Below are positions 11,401-25,380 of a stretch of 64,000 nt of DNA, one piece after another. Source of the DNA: Laburnicola sp. R22_1. Lineage: Eukaryota > Ascomycota > Dothideomycetes > Pleosporales > Didymosphaeriaceae. A model generated the notes under the pieces. It made no database searches. It was not told the DNA's origin and worked only from the letters and a program-made list of their open reading frames with translations. The stretch spans positions 682,001 through 746,000 of the forward strand of contig JACONQ010000007.1 of NCBI GenBank assembly GCA_014281115.1, given 5' to 3'. Both the position numbers and the translations under genes were made by a program. The number at the start of each line of letters is the position of its first letter. The stretch's first letter is position 1.

Positions 11401-12192
11401 GGCGGGCGTTGACTATGAATGGGTGCCTAGCTGCTCAAGAGGGTTGATTATAATTCACGTTTGGGACGACTTGCTAGGTCGAAGGGCTTGAGAGGTGGCG
11501 TGCAGTAGTCGACTACTGGGGGTAATCGATAGCACACGGTTACCGCATACTCTTGCATATGTATAAGAAGAGTGTTAACCGCATTGGAAATCTTTGCTTT
11601 TTCAAGATTCCAGACGTGTCGCCCCACAATTGGCGCGTAACGGTACTACGCAGAATTTCTGGGCGAGGAATGCCAGAGCGAGGCATTGTAAACATGCTAG
11701 GATCCATGGCTACAATTATATGTCCACGTCTGAGTCATCTGCTGTCTTCAATACTTAGAACCTAGGTACCTGGGTATTCCGAACCACGGTCGCGTGCTCA
11801 GAAAAAAAGAGAAAGCTGCAAAGGCATATGAGGCGGTGAAGGATTCTGCCGAGCGAGATCAATCGGGGGATTCTCATTTGCCAATTGGCTGCAATTATTA
11901 TCGCGCCACCGGGCCTCCACAGTGTCTCGCGGGGGGAGATGCCGGAGATGGATGCATCTGAAAGACGCTTGCCCAGGTGCGACAGAAAGCTCTCACACTG
12001 CAACGATTTCCCCGCTTCCACTAGGCTAGGCCTAGGCCAAGCGAGCCGTGCTTAGGCCGATCGCGGCGCTTTCATCATCGCCCACGGGAGGAAATTTGTT
12101 CCTTGACTCATTGCACCACGCGGTCCTTCATAAACTCGCGTCATACCTCCTTCTACACTCCTTCCCCTCCATTCCCTCATCCGCCCGTGATC
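11401..12192. promoter_or_regulatory. Divergent promoter of the MYND gene and homocitrate synthase
   Basis: About 790 bp between two divergent genes. It includes a small nested palindromic run, CTAGGCTAGGCCTAGGCC, at about 12021-12038. No RNA gene or long repeat is seen. Confidence 0.35.
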
Positions 12193-13951
<1,759 letters not shown>

Positions 13952-14454
13952 AAATCGAGGGCTCAGTGGCCGCTGTCACTACATTGTTATCGGATAGTCT
14001 GGCGTTTCACGGGTCATTTCATCTTTGTATATTTCCATCTTGGGGTCAGCCATTGCATCTTGCCATTGCGGAAAAGTTGTGCTGTCTTAATACCTGATCT
14101 GACACTGGCCATATAGCTTGACATATACCTTTATAAGCCACTAAGGCTGCAATAAATTAATTCATCAAAATCATGTGGGTTGAGGACATCCATGGATAGG
14201 GAAGTTAGGTAGAGAGCGGTGGAGTAGGTCCGGAAACCTCACGCACGTGCTCTCGTGCCTTCCAAGGTTCCAGGTTCCAGGGTTCTAGGTTTTCAATTCA
14301 ATGTTTGCCACGGCGCTACGGCCCCGGCTACGGCAGGGTCTCGAGCTACAGGGATTACACCGCTTTGTTTTGGGAGCTTTTGCCCCTCTTCCACGACCCT
14401 TTCTACTTCATTCTTCACCCACCTGCCCTCGAATCTAATTTTCCCTTTGCGAAA
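13952..14454. other. Intergenic: 3' flank of homocitrate synthase and IDI promoter
   Basis: AT-rich 3' flank with AATAAATT at about 14151-14158 as a possible polyadenylation region. A pyrimidine-rich leader at about 14380-14445 precedes the IDI start. Nothing else is recognised. Confidence 0.4.
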
Positions 14455-15400
<946 letters not shown>

Positions 15401-17129
15401 AACCAGAAACATACATATATACCCCCTTTCTACAGTACGAGCGATGCCCTCCCAAGCAGAAGCGTGAAAGATGGCAGTTCCCAGGTGGCAGGCTGCAAGC
15501 GGGGTCCCGATTTGATGTGATTGGATTGAACGGATTCCCTGTAATGCAACGCAAGCACAACCAGGTCTCCGTAGATAACACAGATACCATGGCGACTCTT
15601 CCAATGCAGTAGACTATGCGGCGTACGCATAGGTCAAGTGATGGTTCCCCGCCCACACCTGGCTGGGCTCTGTACTGCAGTGGCTTTGCCTGGCTCCTAT
15701 CGTTGTCGGAACGTGATCCGCGACGTGGCAGTCGATCTCCATGTGCTCCGCACTAGGCTTTGCCATCGAGGTGGGAAATGACCAGAGCATAGGAACAGGT
15801 ACCTCGTCATGGTACTTGTATGCCCACTAGGCTACTACGGAACTGTCCCGCGTTATCAGCACTGTGGGTGTGGTTCCGGCCGGGACCCCAGGAATAGACC
15901 AGAGCTGGCCGATCGGAGGTAATCTAGCCTGGCAGGGAAAGTGCAGCCGAGCACAGGCGAACACCCCACACTTTCTCGGCCAACGACACACGCCTTGCTG
16001 CACTCGGTGAGCTTCACTTTTGTCGGAGCGAGTGCCCTTGTCAGCTTGGCCAACTCCTGCTCGTTCCATTCAATAGCCTTTTGCTCAGCTACTGTCTAGG
16101 TTATACTGTCTAGGTTATCACACGATCAAGCTTAAAGAGCTATGTGGCGGCAAGCCGTTGTCTTCATCCGACCGAGCTGGGGTTACGCCTGTGAGCATCC
16201 AGTAAGCTAACCATCGCCGGTAGGGCCCTTGGGCCGTGAAAGATGGTGCCCGCGTTAGTATGGACTCGTCGTTTGGGACTACATGGGTACTATACGGACG
16301 TATATCAAGTGACATGCTCCCAACTCTCAGACACACTCTTTGGTACCACTCTGCGCAAACTAGATCGTCACTGGCGACCCTACTGCACCAACCAGCTTCG
16401 CAACTCTCTCCACCCCCACAACGCACGAACTCCGCTGCAGCCGGTCTTACTCAACTCAACAACTGTCCGCTCCCCGCTGGAGAGGATTCAGCCAAGACTG
16501 ATACAGAGGACAATCACTGGTCTTGTGACAAGCCCCGTCTCTGGAAAAAGCAAGCGCGGATAGTTCCGGCAGCTATGCATCCACTTCCACAACTGCTTCC
16601 CCGCTCAATTACACCTCGACAACGCAGCACACGCATCATTCACCAAGCAGCCCGCCTGGTCTTTACGTCTGATATCTCAACCTCCCACCCAAGGGCAGCT
16701 TAACCAGCTTCAGCCTTTTGATGTCGGTTGATGTTTGTCAAGCCTGTACTTCCTTACGGTTTCCCGCTCGCGTCGAAACCGTGTCAAGATCGCAGCTCTC
16801 TCAAGTTCACACAGGAGACAGTAACCGTCCCGCGGATACATAAGCATCCATCAGACAGTCGAGAAAAGGTATACTATAGGCGGGCAATCGATAGCCACGA
16901 ACCCTGCTTGACCTGGCTGCCTCGTTCTACATTCCAACTAATTGCATCATAGCAGTGTGCTTTGAACTCAAGGTTCCCCTAGGTTCAGTGACATTTCTTG
17001 ATTCCGCATCTGAGCCTCATCTGGCAACAACACCTTCACGCTGGCGTATACAACGAACGTCCCTATTACCAAGAGAAGCGGCAGATCCCACCTGAATACT
17101 AGTAGAAGGCCCCACGCGAAATCGCAATC
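15401..17129. other. Intergenic, 1.7 kb, no supported gene
   Basis: Short ORFs on both strands lack domain features and codon logic. A 14-bp direct repeat, ACTGTCTAGGTTAT, occurs twice in tandem at about 16089-16117. The last 100 bp are the GNAT gene promoter. Confidence 0.5.
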
Positions 17130-17989
17130 ATGGCACAAACCATCGGACCTCTTAGCGTCGCTCTCGTCGAGTCTAAGAAATCATCCTTGAAGCCTGCTAA
17201 CGTTGAAGTTGCTGGTGCCCCTCTAAACCTTCTGAAGCTCTTTCAGCTGCAGCCAGCGCATGTGCCTACGCCTCCCTTGCCCGAGGGGGTTCGTAAAGTC
17301 ACGGCTGCAGAGTACAAGCAGGCCGCTGCATGCCTAGCCGACGCTTTTGCCGAGGATGAGGTTGTTCGCTATCCCATTGATACGCCGGATCGCGCGCATT
17401 GGACTGAGCAGGAGAAGTGGGATCTGCACGTGGAGATACTTGAGTATGTGACGTATGCTCACATTCTGAAGGGACTAGTCACCACGGTTGGAGATTTCGA
17501 GGGCGTTGCTCTTTGGTAAGCTATCCTTACAACAACTGGGCTCTGAGTGGCAGTAACGATGATAGGATGCCGCCTGGCACGAGCATGGACGACTGGCTCA
17601 CCCTCTTCCAATCCGGTCTGTGGCGTCTTCAGTTCCGCCTTTCACCCGAAGGCAAGCGGCGCTACTTCAATGAGTTCCTTCCCTTGCTGCACGATACTAA
17701 GCACTCGGCGCTCGGTGCCCGCGATCCCAACAGTTGGTATCTCGTGTACATTGGGACTACGAGCAGAGGCCGTGGGAAAGGGCACTGCTCAAAGTTGATG
17801 AGACATATCACGAGGCAGGCGGACAAGGAGGGCACGGCGGTTTACTTGGAGAGTAGTAACGAGAAGAACCCACCGATCTACAGGAGGTATGGATTCGAAA
17901 CGGTGAGGACGGTGCATCTGCAGCGTGCGGAGAAAAATGTGCCCATGGACATTATGGTGCGGGAGCCCAAGACGGTGGAGAAGAAGTAG
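17130..17989 (+). CDS. GNAT-family N-acetyltransferase
   Basis: Two exons, 17130-17515 and 17566-17989, joined through TG|G to give the ALWMPPG motif; 269 residues. The C-terminal half shows the acetyl-CoA-binding motif A, WYLVYIGTTSRGRGKG, followed by CSKLMRHITRQAD and then VYLESSNEKNPPIYRRYGFE, the usual GNAT end. The N-terminal half (EYKQAAACLADAFAEDEVVRY) is typical of the fungal branch of this family. The acceptor substrate cannot be told from sequence. The start is the first ATG, in a good context (aatcATGG), and fits the family N-terminus. Confidence 0.9.
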
Positions 17990-19134
17990 GCGACTGAGGA
18001 GAGGGAAAAGGAGAGGGAAGAATGCTAGAGGAGGTGGATACGAGCACCGATTCAACAGGGATGCTCGAAGGGTGTATCAAATTGCTACAACTTGGGGGTG
18101 GGAAGAGAACTCGGCGTTGGCGGTGGACGTTCTTCAACAGACGTCACAGGAAGGTTTCGTGTGTTTTGCTTGAGTATTTATTCCGCTCGTTTGTGTCGAG
18201 ACGGCGACTTGAGATTAGTATCTCCATGGTCTATGCTATCTATCTGTTATCTCGACCGTGTTCTTTTCACCCGTTGGTTCACGTTCACGGTGATGATGTT
18301 CGCATGGGGCGCAGGGGTGCGACGACGACCGGCGAAACCGCTTCACTTCGGTGACGACGCCTCATCTCTGACGGCCGGTGCGCGTAGATAGGGAAAGGCG
18401 CGCGCGGCGACGGAGGAAACGCGGTGTGCTTGATTTGAGCGCGGCTCAGCGGACGCGGCAACGTGCATATGGCGCAGTGGGTGGCGTTTGCGGTGTGAGG
18501 GAAGGCGATGAGAGGGATCTTTGTTGGGCTGCGGTTGGAAAGTGACAGGTTGCGCCATGGTCGTGATCGCTCACCACGTCTGCGTCTTCAGCCTAGTAGG
18601 GTAAGGCGCTTGTTCGCCTGGATTCAATCACCTATAGTGAAAGAAGGCGAAAGTGAAAGCTGGTTTGAAAAAAGAGAAAGAGCGGGATATTGCAGCCTGG
18701 CAATTGCAATTTCCTGCAGTGGGCCGCGTCGCGTTGCGGTGTGTGAGGTGAGCCATGACATGCTACGTCGTGCTGCTTGGCCGCATGAAACACAGCCCTC
18801 TCCTTCCACCCTGGAGCCAGACTACTCTTGAGCAAATCCTTCGCAGCCTCTCCCTCTCCAGAAATCTCCAGAAAGAAAAAGGCCATCCTCGGTCTGCACG
18901 CCTTTGCTGTTCTGCCTCGACGGATTCACAAGCTCCAGCGGCCGGCAATCGATAACAACAGCGTTTGACGCTTGAACCTTGAGGACCCCGCAGGCGCTTC
19001 CGATACGTACAGACGCGTGTCGACTGCTTCCCCGTGTCAGGCTGCCAGCGCATCGAAGCCGCGCGAAAGCCTTCGCCCGCCTTCGCCCGCCTTCGCCCGC
19101 CTGCCTCTCGTCACACCACGACCCCATCACGACG
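17990..19134. other. Intergenic with a short GC-rich tandem repeat
   Basis: No gene is supported. A 10-bp unit, CTTCGCCCGC, is repeated three times at about 19072-19101, just upstream of the next start codon and within the probable leader of that gene. Confidence 0.45.
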
Positions 19135-20412
19135 ATGCCGGCCCCCCAGCTCCAGCGACGGTACTCGGTCACAGGCCAGACGCCGCCGGGCCATGTCGGC
19201 CAGCCAACAAAGCCGCAGCAGCACTCGCCCAAGCTGCAGGCCCTCGACACCAGCGTGCAGTCGACCCCCAGCTGCGGCCTCTGCGACGGCGGCGCCGACG
19301 CTGCGAAGGCGAGCACGCCGTACGAGCAGGGCGTGCATGCCCTCCCAGGAGACCGCGGGCGCACCATCACCCACCAGAAGATAGCCCGCATGTCCTCGAA
19401 GCGGTCAGCCACCCAATTGCCGTCCCCGAGCACGCCGACGACGCACGAGCTGCCGCCCAAGATCGCGAAGCTGGGCCTGACACAGCCAGCCATGGAGCTG
19501 GACACGGACGAGGACGAGGGCGTCTTCACTGGCCTGTACGAGAACGAAGCACCGCGCTGCCCGGACTTGGGAGCCTTCGCCTTCGCGCCGTCCTGCCCGT
19601 CCATAGCGTCGACCGAGAGTCTCCCTGACGAGGCCATCATCATCGAGCCCTTCGACCTAGACCCCCAATACGACTCGGGCGTCGAAAGCCGCGCCCTCAC
19701 GCCCCTCCCCTCCCCCTCCCACACCCCACCACCAGCCAACCCCCACACGCCCATCACGCTCCTCAGCCTCCCGCCCGAACTCCGCCACCAAATCTACCTC
19801 AGCCTGCACGACCTCGTCCTCCCCTACCCGCTCATCTACTGCCTCTCCACCTTCAACAACAACATGCAGCACCCGCTCGCCTCGGTCTCGCGCCTCGTCC
19901 GCGCCGAAGCCCTCGCCATCTTCTACAGCTACAACTCGTGGATCATCAAGCTCGAGTTCAAAATGATGTACGAGGCCTTCCAGGACTGGATCATCCGCCT
20001 CGGCGAGGGCGCCGGCCTCTTGCGCCTCGTTACTATTGCCGCGCGCGGGAAGCTGTTCAAGCCGCGCACGAGTCACAATAGCAGCGGAGTGGGCGGAAAC
20101 GGACATGGAATCGGAGTCGGAATCGGACAGGTGGCTATGGTGCCCGGGATGCCGGCGTACGCGCTGGTCGTCGAGGAGTACTATCCGCCTGACGGGGATG
20201 CGAGTTTCAGCATCGATCTTAGCGAGAAGTACCCTGGGGGGAGGGTGCGGCTTGTGAGGAACGATGGGACGGCGGAGGCGGGCGAGAGGGCGACAGAGTA
20301 TTTGAGGGAGAAGGTGGCGGGGTTGTGGGAGAGGAGGAGGAAGGGGGTGTTGAATGGGCAGGATTGGGTGGATTTTGTGGATGATTTTTTGGGCTTTGCG
20401 GGGTGGTGGTGA
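19135..20412 (+). CDS. 2EXR/F-box-like protein, unknown function
   Basis: Single exon, 425 residues from the ATG at 19135; the frame is open upstream but only from a TTG. Residues 1 to about 190 are disordered, rich in Pro/Ser/Thr and acidic stretches. Then comes a 2EXR- or F-box-like module common in Dothideomycetes: LLSLPPELRHQIYLSLHDLV, PLASVSRLVRAEALAIFYSY, and a following helical part with FQDWIIRLGEGAGLLRLVTI. A glycine-rich loop, GVGGNGHGIGVGIGQ, interrupts the C-terminal half. Such proteins are usually annotated as hypothetical; a ubiquitin adaptor role is possible but not shown. The N-terminal exon is very GC-rich, with third-position C and G dominating. Confidence 0.8.
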   Translation: MPAPQLQRRYSVTGQTPPGHVGQPTKPQQHSPKLQALDTSVQSTPSCGLCDGGADAAKASTPYEQGVHALPGDRGRTITHQKIARMSSKRSATQLPSPSTPTTHELPPKIAKLGLTQPAMELDTDEDEGVFTGLYENEAPRCPDLGAFAFAPSCPSIASTESLPDEAIIIEPFDLDPQYDSGVESRALTPLPSPSHTPPPANPHTPITLLSLPPELRHQIYLSLHDLVLPYPLIYCLSTFNNNMQHPLASVSRLVRAEALAIFYSYNSWIIKLEFKMMYEAFQDWIIRLGEGAGLLRLVTIAARGKLFKPRTSHNSSGVGGNGHGIGVGIGQVAMVPGMPAYALVVEEYYPPDGDASFSIDLSEKYPGGRVRLVRNDGTAEAGERATEYLREKVAGLWERRRKGVLNGQDWVDFVDDFLGFAGWW

Positions 20413-20882
20413 GGTCCGAGGATGGGGAAGGAGGCGGTTTTTGGGGGGTTGTGGGCTTGGAATGAGGGGTTATGTGGGGGGGTGCGGAAGGGTGTCGTGA
20501 TGGGGTTATATGATTGACGGGAGGGGAAAAATTTCAATGGTGGGAACTTATCTTTTTTTTTTCTTTCTCTACTGCTTGGGTCGGATGGGAATTCGAATGC
20601 CTCGTCTAGCTAGCCTGGTCTGGTGTGGCTGTTTCCTGGCGAGAAATGTATGAGGTAATGCTTCTCTTCTCTTTTTTTTTCTTTCTTTCCTTTTCTTTCC
20701 TTTTACGCATTTGAGCTGGGATGGGTCCCTTTGCTCTGATGTATGTAGGAGGTTGGTGTGTAATGTAGTGAGGGAGGGTTGTATGTGGATTCTTCTCTTC
20801 TCTTCGCTTTTCTTTATGTTTGTTAAATTTGCATGTAGGTATGTATGTTTGTATGTATGTGGGCTAGGGTGGGTTGGGTATT

Positions 20883-21020
20883 GAGAATGAGAATGAGAAT
20901 GAGAATGAGCATGAGAATGAGCATGATGAGAATGTGGTAGAATCTGTGGTTGGGTTTTTTTTTCTTTTTTTCTTTTCTTTTTTCTTTTTTCTTTTTTCTT
21001 TTTTCTTTTTTCTTTTTTCT
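20883..21020. repeat. Microsatellites (GAATGA-like, then TTTTTTC-like)
   Basis: A run of GAATGAGAAT units is followed, after about 30 bp, by a polypyrimidine run built of T5-6 and C with a period near 7. This is a simple sequence repeat in the 3' flank of the 2EXR-like gene. Confidence 0.85.
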
Positions 21021-21275
21021 TATTAGGTGCATGAATGGGGTGGGAGGGTAGCTAGCTGCTTGTAGGTATGGTATCTATGGACGGCTTTCTTCCTATTCAT
21101 CTATCTCGCTATCCATCCACCTTGGTATAATACATGACCCCTAGGAGGTGCGTGTAGCCTGGCTGGATGCGGGTGGCTGGGTTTGCGGGTAGGCCTGGGG
21201 TCAACATGGCAAGGAAGCGCTAGAGGGGATGATTCGAATGGGGTGGATGGAGATTTGGAATGAAAGAATTGGGGG

Positions 21276-21278
<3 letters not shown>

Positions 21279-21308
<30 letters not shown>
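21279..21308. repeat. (GT)n microsatellite
   Basis: About 14 consecutive GT units, followed by a run of T. Confidence 0.95.
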
Positions 21309-21311
<3 letters not shown>

Positions 21312-24300
21312 TTTGGGTGGTTTGTGGATAGTATCTAACGGGTTGTGGTGTATGATTTGTTTGTTTGTTTCTGGGAAGGGTAGGAATGTGGGGGGGGAGG
21401 GGAGATTTGCTATTAGGAGTTTGATGTTGCGGTGTTGCGGGTGCGTAGGTTGGGTTGGAGGTACGGTGAAGGTGGGGGTTGGTATGCTGGAGCTTGAGCT
21501 TGAGCTTGGATAAAGGGGGGCGTGGGTAGAGGGCGTGGATAGATGGTGTGGATAGAGAGAGAGGACGGAGAGTGTGTCTGGAGAAGGCGGATCGACATAA
21601 ATGGATAGACGGAGATGAAGCGATGAATGGACCTATCTACACTTTCGTTCTATCTAAAGCCAGACCTGGAACGCCTGGCGGGCAGACTACAAAGACGCCG
21701 CCGTGTGTAGGAGATCTATGGGTATACCGAGAGATAACGTGCGCCAACTACCACCACTTCCACGTCGCCTCGCCTTGGCTGTGTTTGATTTGCGAGGCCG
21801 TCATCTTCATTTCCTGACACACATGTTATTACATCCTTGGTCGTTGCGTTGCCCGTGTCTTTGGAGTGTGCAGAACGGAGCTCATTCCTGTCTTGAGCTG
21901 TCCTGAGCTGGGCTGAGCTGAGCTGGACGGGGACACGAGATGGTCGGTAGACAGATTTACTTTTTTCCTCCGTCGCGGGGTTGGCCGTCGCCCTTGGGAT
22001 TGGTAGGGTTGTGGTTTGCGGTGCTCGTGTTTGTGGTGGAGGCCTGGCGGCGGGCAAGGGTAGAGAAAGGGTGGAACATGGTGGGGTTAAGGCCTGGCGG
22101 ATGGGGCTTAGTGGATGGTGTTTAGTGCCTAAGGCGGTGGCGAAGGGGGCTGAGTAAGGCTGGAGGGGAAGATGAATGCGGCTGGTCACGTTAGTATGTC
22201 GGATGCGTGGAGGCGTAAGGAGTTCCAAGGTTAGATAAGACGGGTGGCTTACTAGATGGTGGGTGTGGAGACGTTGGAGGTTGAGATGTGTGGCGTTGAT
22301 GGTGTGGTGATTGTGGTGGGCGTTGTTTGAGTGGGAGTAGTCTGGGTGGAAATGGTCCAAGCGGGAGTGCGAGTGGAGAGTGAAGGTGAACTATAGTAAG
22401 GGTCATAGGCATTTTATATCTAGGAAGCCAGAGCACTGTGGTCTCGCTGAGGCAGAAAGCTGTGGTCCACGAAAGGCAGCGAAGAGAGGTCCCGCAGAGG
22501 CAGTGCGTTGCGGTTGCCAGCCCTCCAGGGCGGCTGTCCGGTGAGTTGCATGTCTGTGCGAACTCGCTGCTTGCTGCTTCTAGGTAGTTCCCTCCCCACG
22601 AACCATCTCCGGTATGTGGTCTCAGAAGAGAGAGATTGCATGCCCGCGGCCTGCGCATCGACTTTCAGGCACACCGGAGGCTCGTTGGAGAGTTAGGCGG
22701 CCGCCTGAGTGGTGGTCTCAGATGAGGCGACCGTCTCAAATGAGGCGACCGCATGTCCAATGACAGTTGAGAAAGCTCCGGCCGCTGTAGAGGGGCAACG
22801 AGGGGGCTCGAAATGCGGCTGTAAAATCGGGCGCATGGTTAGGTTTATGATCGAAGTTTGTTTCTGTATGGGAACGTTGCCCGCTTGGTACCTAGGGTAG
22901 GGCTTGACATGCGTGCGGCTCCAACGATTAACCTGCGAATGATTGCCGATCCATCTTCAAGAGGCTGAAAGGCTGGATCTGTATTGGACAGCCACGACGC
23001 GCCCTCCTGGTGGCGGAGCATGCCTGTATCATTGCCCTCGGCCAATGCTCCGGCCATGCCAGACTGCATCACAGGGAGCTGTACAGCCTACCTGCGTATT
23101 ACGAGCCTGAGGTAAAAATCACGTACGGAGAATGTGATCTGACGCAGTGCTTGGATGCTTTTTCCCCTCAATCAGTAGAGTTTACTATGTTGTCACGGCT
23201 CGTTCTACAGGCGGTGTACTGCATATCCAATGGATTGGAACATGTAATCGTAAACGAGCATAGCCACGTAGTGGGTATGAGACATAATGGTGTCTGCCTG
23301 TCATTGTGGCGTACCGGGAACACTCCACAAGGCTATTCTGTGCCAGAAGACCGGCCCAGCAAAAGATTCGCCACCGTGGCATCGAGCTGACTCGGCTTTA
23401 CGATGCCTAACGTGGCGCAAGATGTCGCGCATTTTTCCTTAGGCAATCGAGGTCGGGCAAATGGGCAATTTTGCGGTGACATCCAGTTTACAGTGGCGGA
23501 TTATGGGGAGGGAGATTACACGCAAAACCGTTAGACGTGCATATTTCCCCGCACACACACCAATCAATCATACGAGGATATTTCAGCCTCGGATGGCGGT
23601 ATCCCACCCTATCAAACTACCTTAAATTGCTATAATTGGAAGATCTCTGGTTGAAGCCGGGTGGATTTCCAGCGGTCGCGAATGGCGATTACCTCTGGGA
23701 TATTCAGGACAGGGCATTCGTCATCAGATATTTGCTTTTCTGGCCTTGAAAGACCTGTCAGCAACTACTTTTTTGATAGGGCCCCAATCTGAAGGCTCGA
23801 TAAAAATCAAAACTCGACAATGCCAGCACCATTAATACCAAGATTTTTCTTTGCTCATCTACGGTTGACCACACCTCATACACCGTATCGGATTGAAAGG
23901 GATTTTTTGTTTTTGCGTGCAACTTTTCATCCAGACCACTTTGGATCCCCGGTCGAGATTTTCTCGGTCATACCTACCTTATCATGACCTATTTATCTCA
24001 GATGGGCTCAACGGTGCCCTGTCTCTGTTCCTGGCCTTCTAATTGCTTCCCTCACTCCTTGCCCTACGCGTATTTTGCTTTTGTCGCATTGATAACTTTC
24101 ACACTTTAGCTGGTTCAGTGTCGGGGTTTGATTGTTCGACCTGAGAGCTGAGAACTGAGAGCTATGAGCAATTGTCGAACGACAGACTGCCAAAAGGCGG
24201 GTAGGAGAAACAGGGGTAATTCCGCCCCATCCCAATATAACCAATATACAGCTCCCTAATTACGGTTCAAAAGAGTTCTCTTAACGCCAATCGCCGCCCA

Positions 24301-24718
24301 CCATAACAGGGAGGCTTACTTCTTGGCGTTTACAGCCTTGCGTGCAGATTTTTCCAACTCAAACGAAAATCTATATGCAGACGTTCGTCGCAACTAGAAG
24401 TAATTTGTGTGTGGTTATACTGACCATAAAAATACAGAGGGCTGGCGCCTGATGAAAATACGCGGACCAGCTGTGAACGACGAATCAACGTTACCGGCAA
24501 GCGACAAGGCTTGCAGCTTTGGCCAATCGATCAGTCCTATCCCTGTAAGCTAAAGGTGGTCTCAACAATACGTTACCATGTTTTGTAACTTTCGTGGTCT
24601 CAGTGATTTCATAGAATACCTCAAAAGTCCGATAAAGATCATAATATGTCAACCAGAGTCTTGTGGCACGCTTGACTGAAGCAATGTAGATGCGTTACGA
24701 TAGTGTAGAGACCTATAC

Positions 24719-24987
24719 TGAAGATCTTTGTTGTGTGGAGATTCTAACCAAGGTCGAGTCCGCACTATATATAGAGAGAAGTAAAACAGGAGGCACTAAA
24801 ACCTAGTACCTAGTATATAGTAGTAGTAACAAAATATATACCAAATAACAATAATTTTATTATTAACTTTCTGCACGGCAGCATTGTCAACAGCAGTTAA
24901 TAGACAGTCTGCTATCTGGCATAACTAAGTCACATGTCATCTCTCAACCAGTGGACCGTTGGAGAGCCGCAGTGGACCGCGGAGTCG
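24719..24987. mobile_element. 269-bp repeat element flanked by a 14-bp direct repeat
   Basis: The same 14-mer, GTAGAGACCTATAC, lies directly on both sides (24705-24718 and 24988-25001), as expected for a target-site duplication. The 269 bp between them recur at 38223-38483 in a strongly C-to-T/G-to-A mutated form, so this is a dispersed repeat. Inside are CTATATATAG (TATA-like) and GGTCGAGTCC, which resembles but does not match a polymerase III B box. A target duplication this long suggests a SINE- or LINE-type insertion. An LTR fragment remains possible, because the left end starts with TG, but the right end does not finish with CA. Confidence 0.7.
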
Positions 24988-25001
24988 GTAGAGACCTATA
25001 C

Positions 25002-25380
25002 AACTCTGGAGTACCTTGCTCTCATGAAGGTACGAGCTGACGAACTTTAATACATTTGATACTTCACTGCTATGTGGTCTCGGCGAAATATACGATACAA
25101 GCGCCACCTGCACGGTAATCAAACAAATCTTACCTCACGCCCGCTATCGGTTGTTGTTCGCTAGACCTGCATGAGGCGATAACGCAGCTGATGAGACCAC
25201 CGATGAGACCACGTTCAGCCTCGCACTCCTACATACTTAAACTGCCCCAGCCTTTCTCAACCCCACACTCTTCCATCGCAACTGAGAGTGAGCCCCGCCG
25301 GGGCATCTTTTAGAGAGTATATCTACCATTATCATCACATATCAACCAGTCGACAGATTAACTTCGTTCCAGATTTGTTA
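25002..25380. other. Intergenic, probable 5' flank of the zinc-finger locus
   Basis: It contains two close copies of GATGAGACCAC (25191-25215), the reverse complement of the GTGGTCTC motif seen elsewhere in 22.4-27.3 kb. A pyrimidine-rich, leader-like stretch at about 25240-25290 follows. Confidence 0.35.

Larger units (their letters stand above)
20413..24718. other. Gene-poor region with G-rich skew and microsatellites
   Basis: From 20413 to about 22400 the + strand is G/T-rich and C-poor (in 20461-20520: 30 G, 3 C). It includes (GAATGA)n-like repeats at about 20883-20930, T/C tracts with a TTTTTTC period at about 20956-21020, (GT)n at about 21279-21308 and GAGCTGAGCTG-like runs at about 21890-21925. 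Downstream to 24700 the composition is more ordinary, with several copies of a GTGGTCTCA motif. An ORF at 23010-23390 has no recognisable features and is not called. Confidence 0.5.

Noticed and set aside
12103..12192. Upstream in-frame extension of homocitrate synthase resembling a mitochondrial leader
   Set aside because: It begins with TTG, not ATG; the ATG at 12193 fits the family start.
16089..16117. 14-bp tandem direct repeat ACTGTCTAGGTTAT
   Set aside because: Too short and isolated to interpret.
21716..22360. 214-codon minus-strand frame rich in His and Pro
   Set aside because: Composition follows the G-rich skew and there is no recognisable fold.
23010..23390. 126-codon + frame
   Set aside because: No supporting motif, and the neighbourhood is gene-poor.
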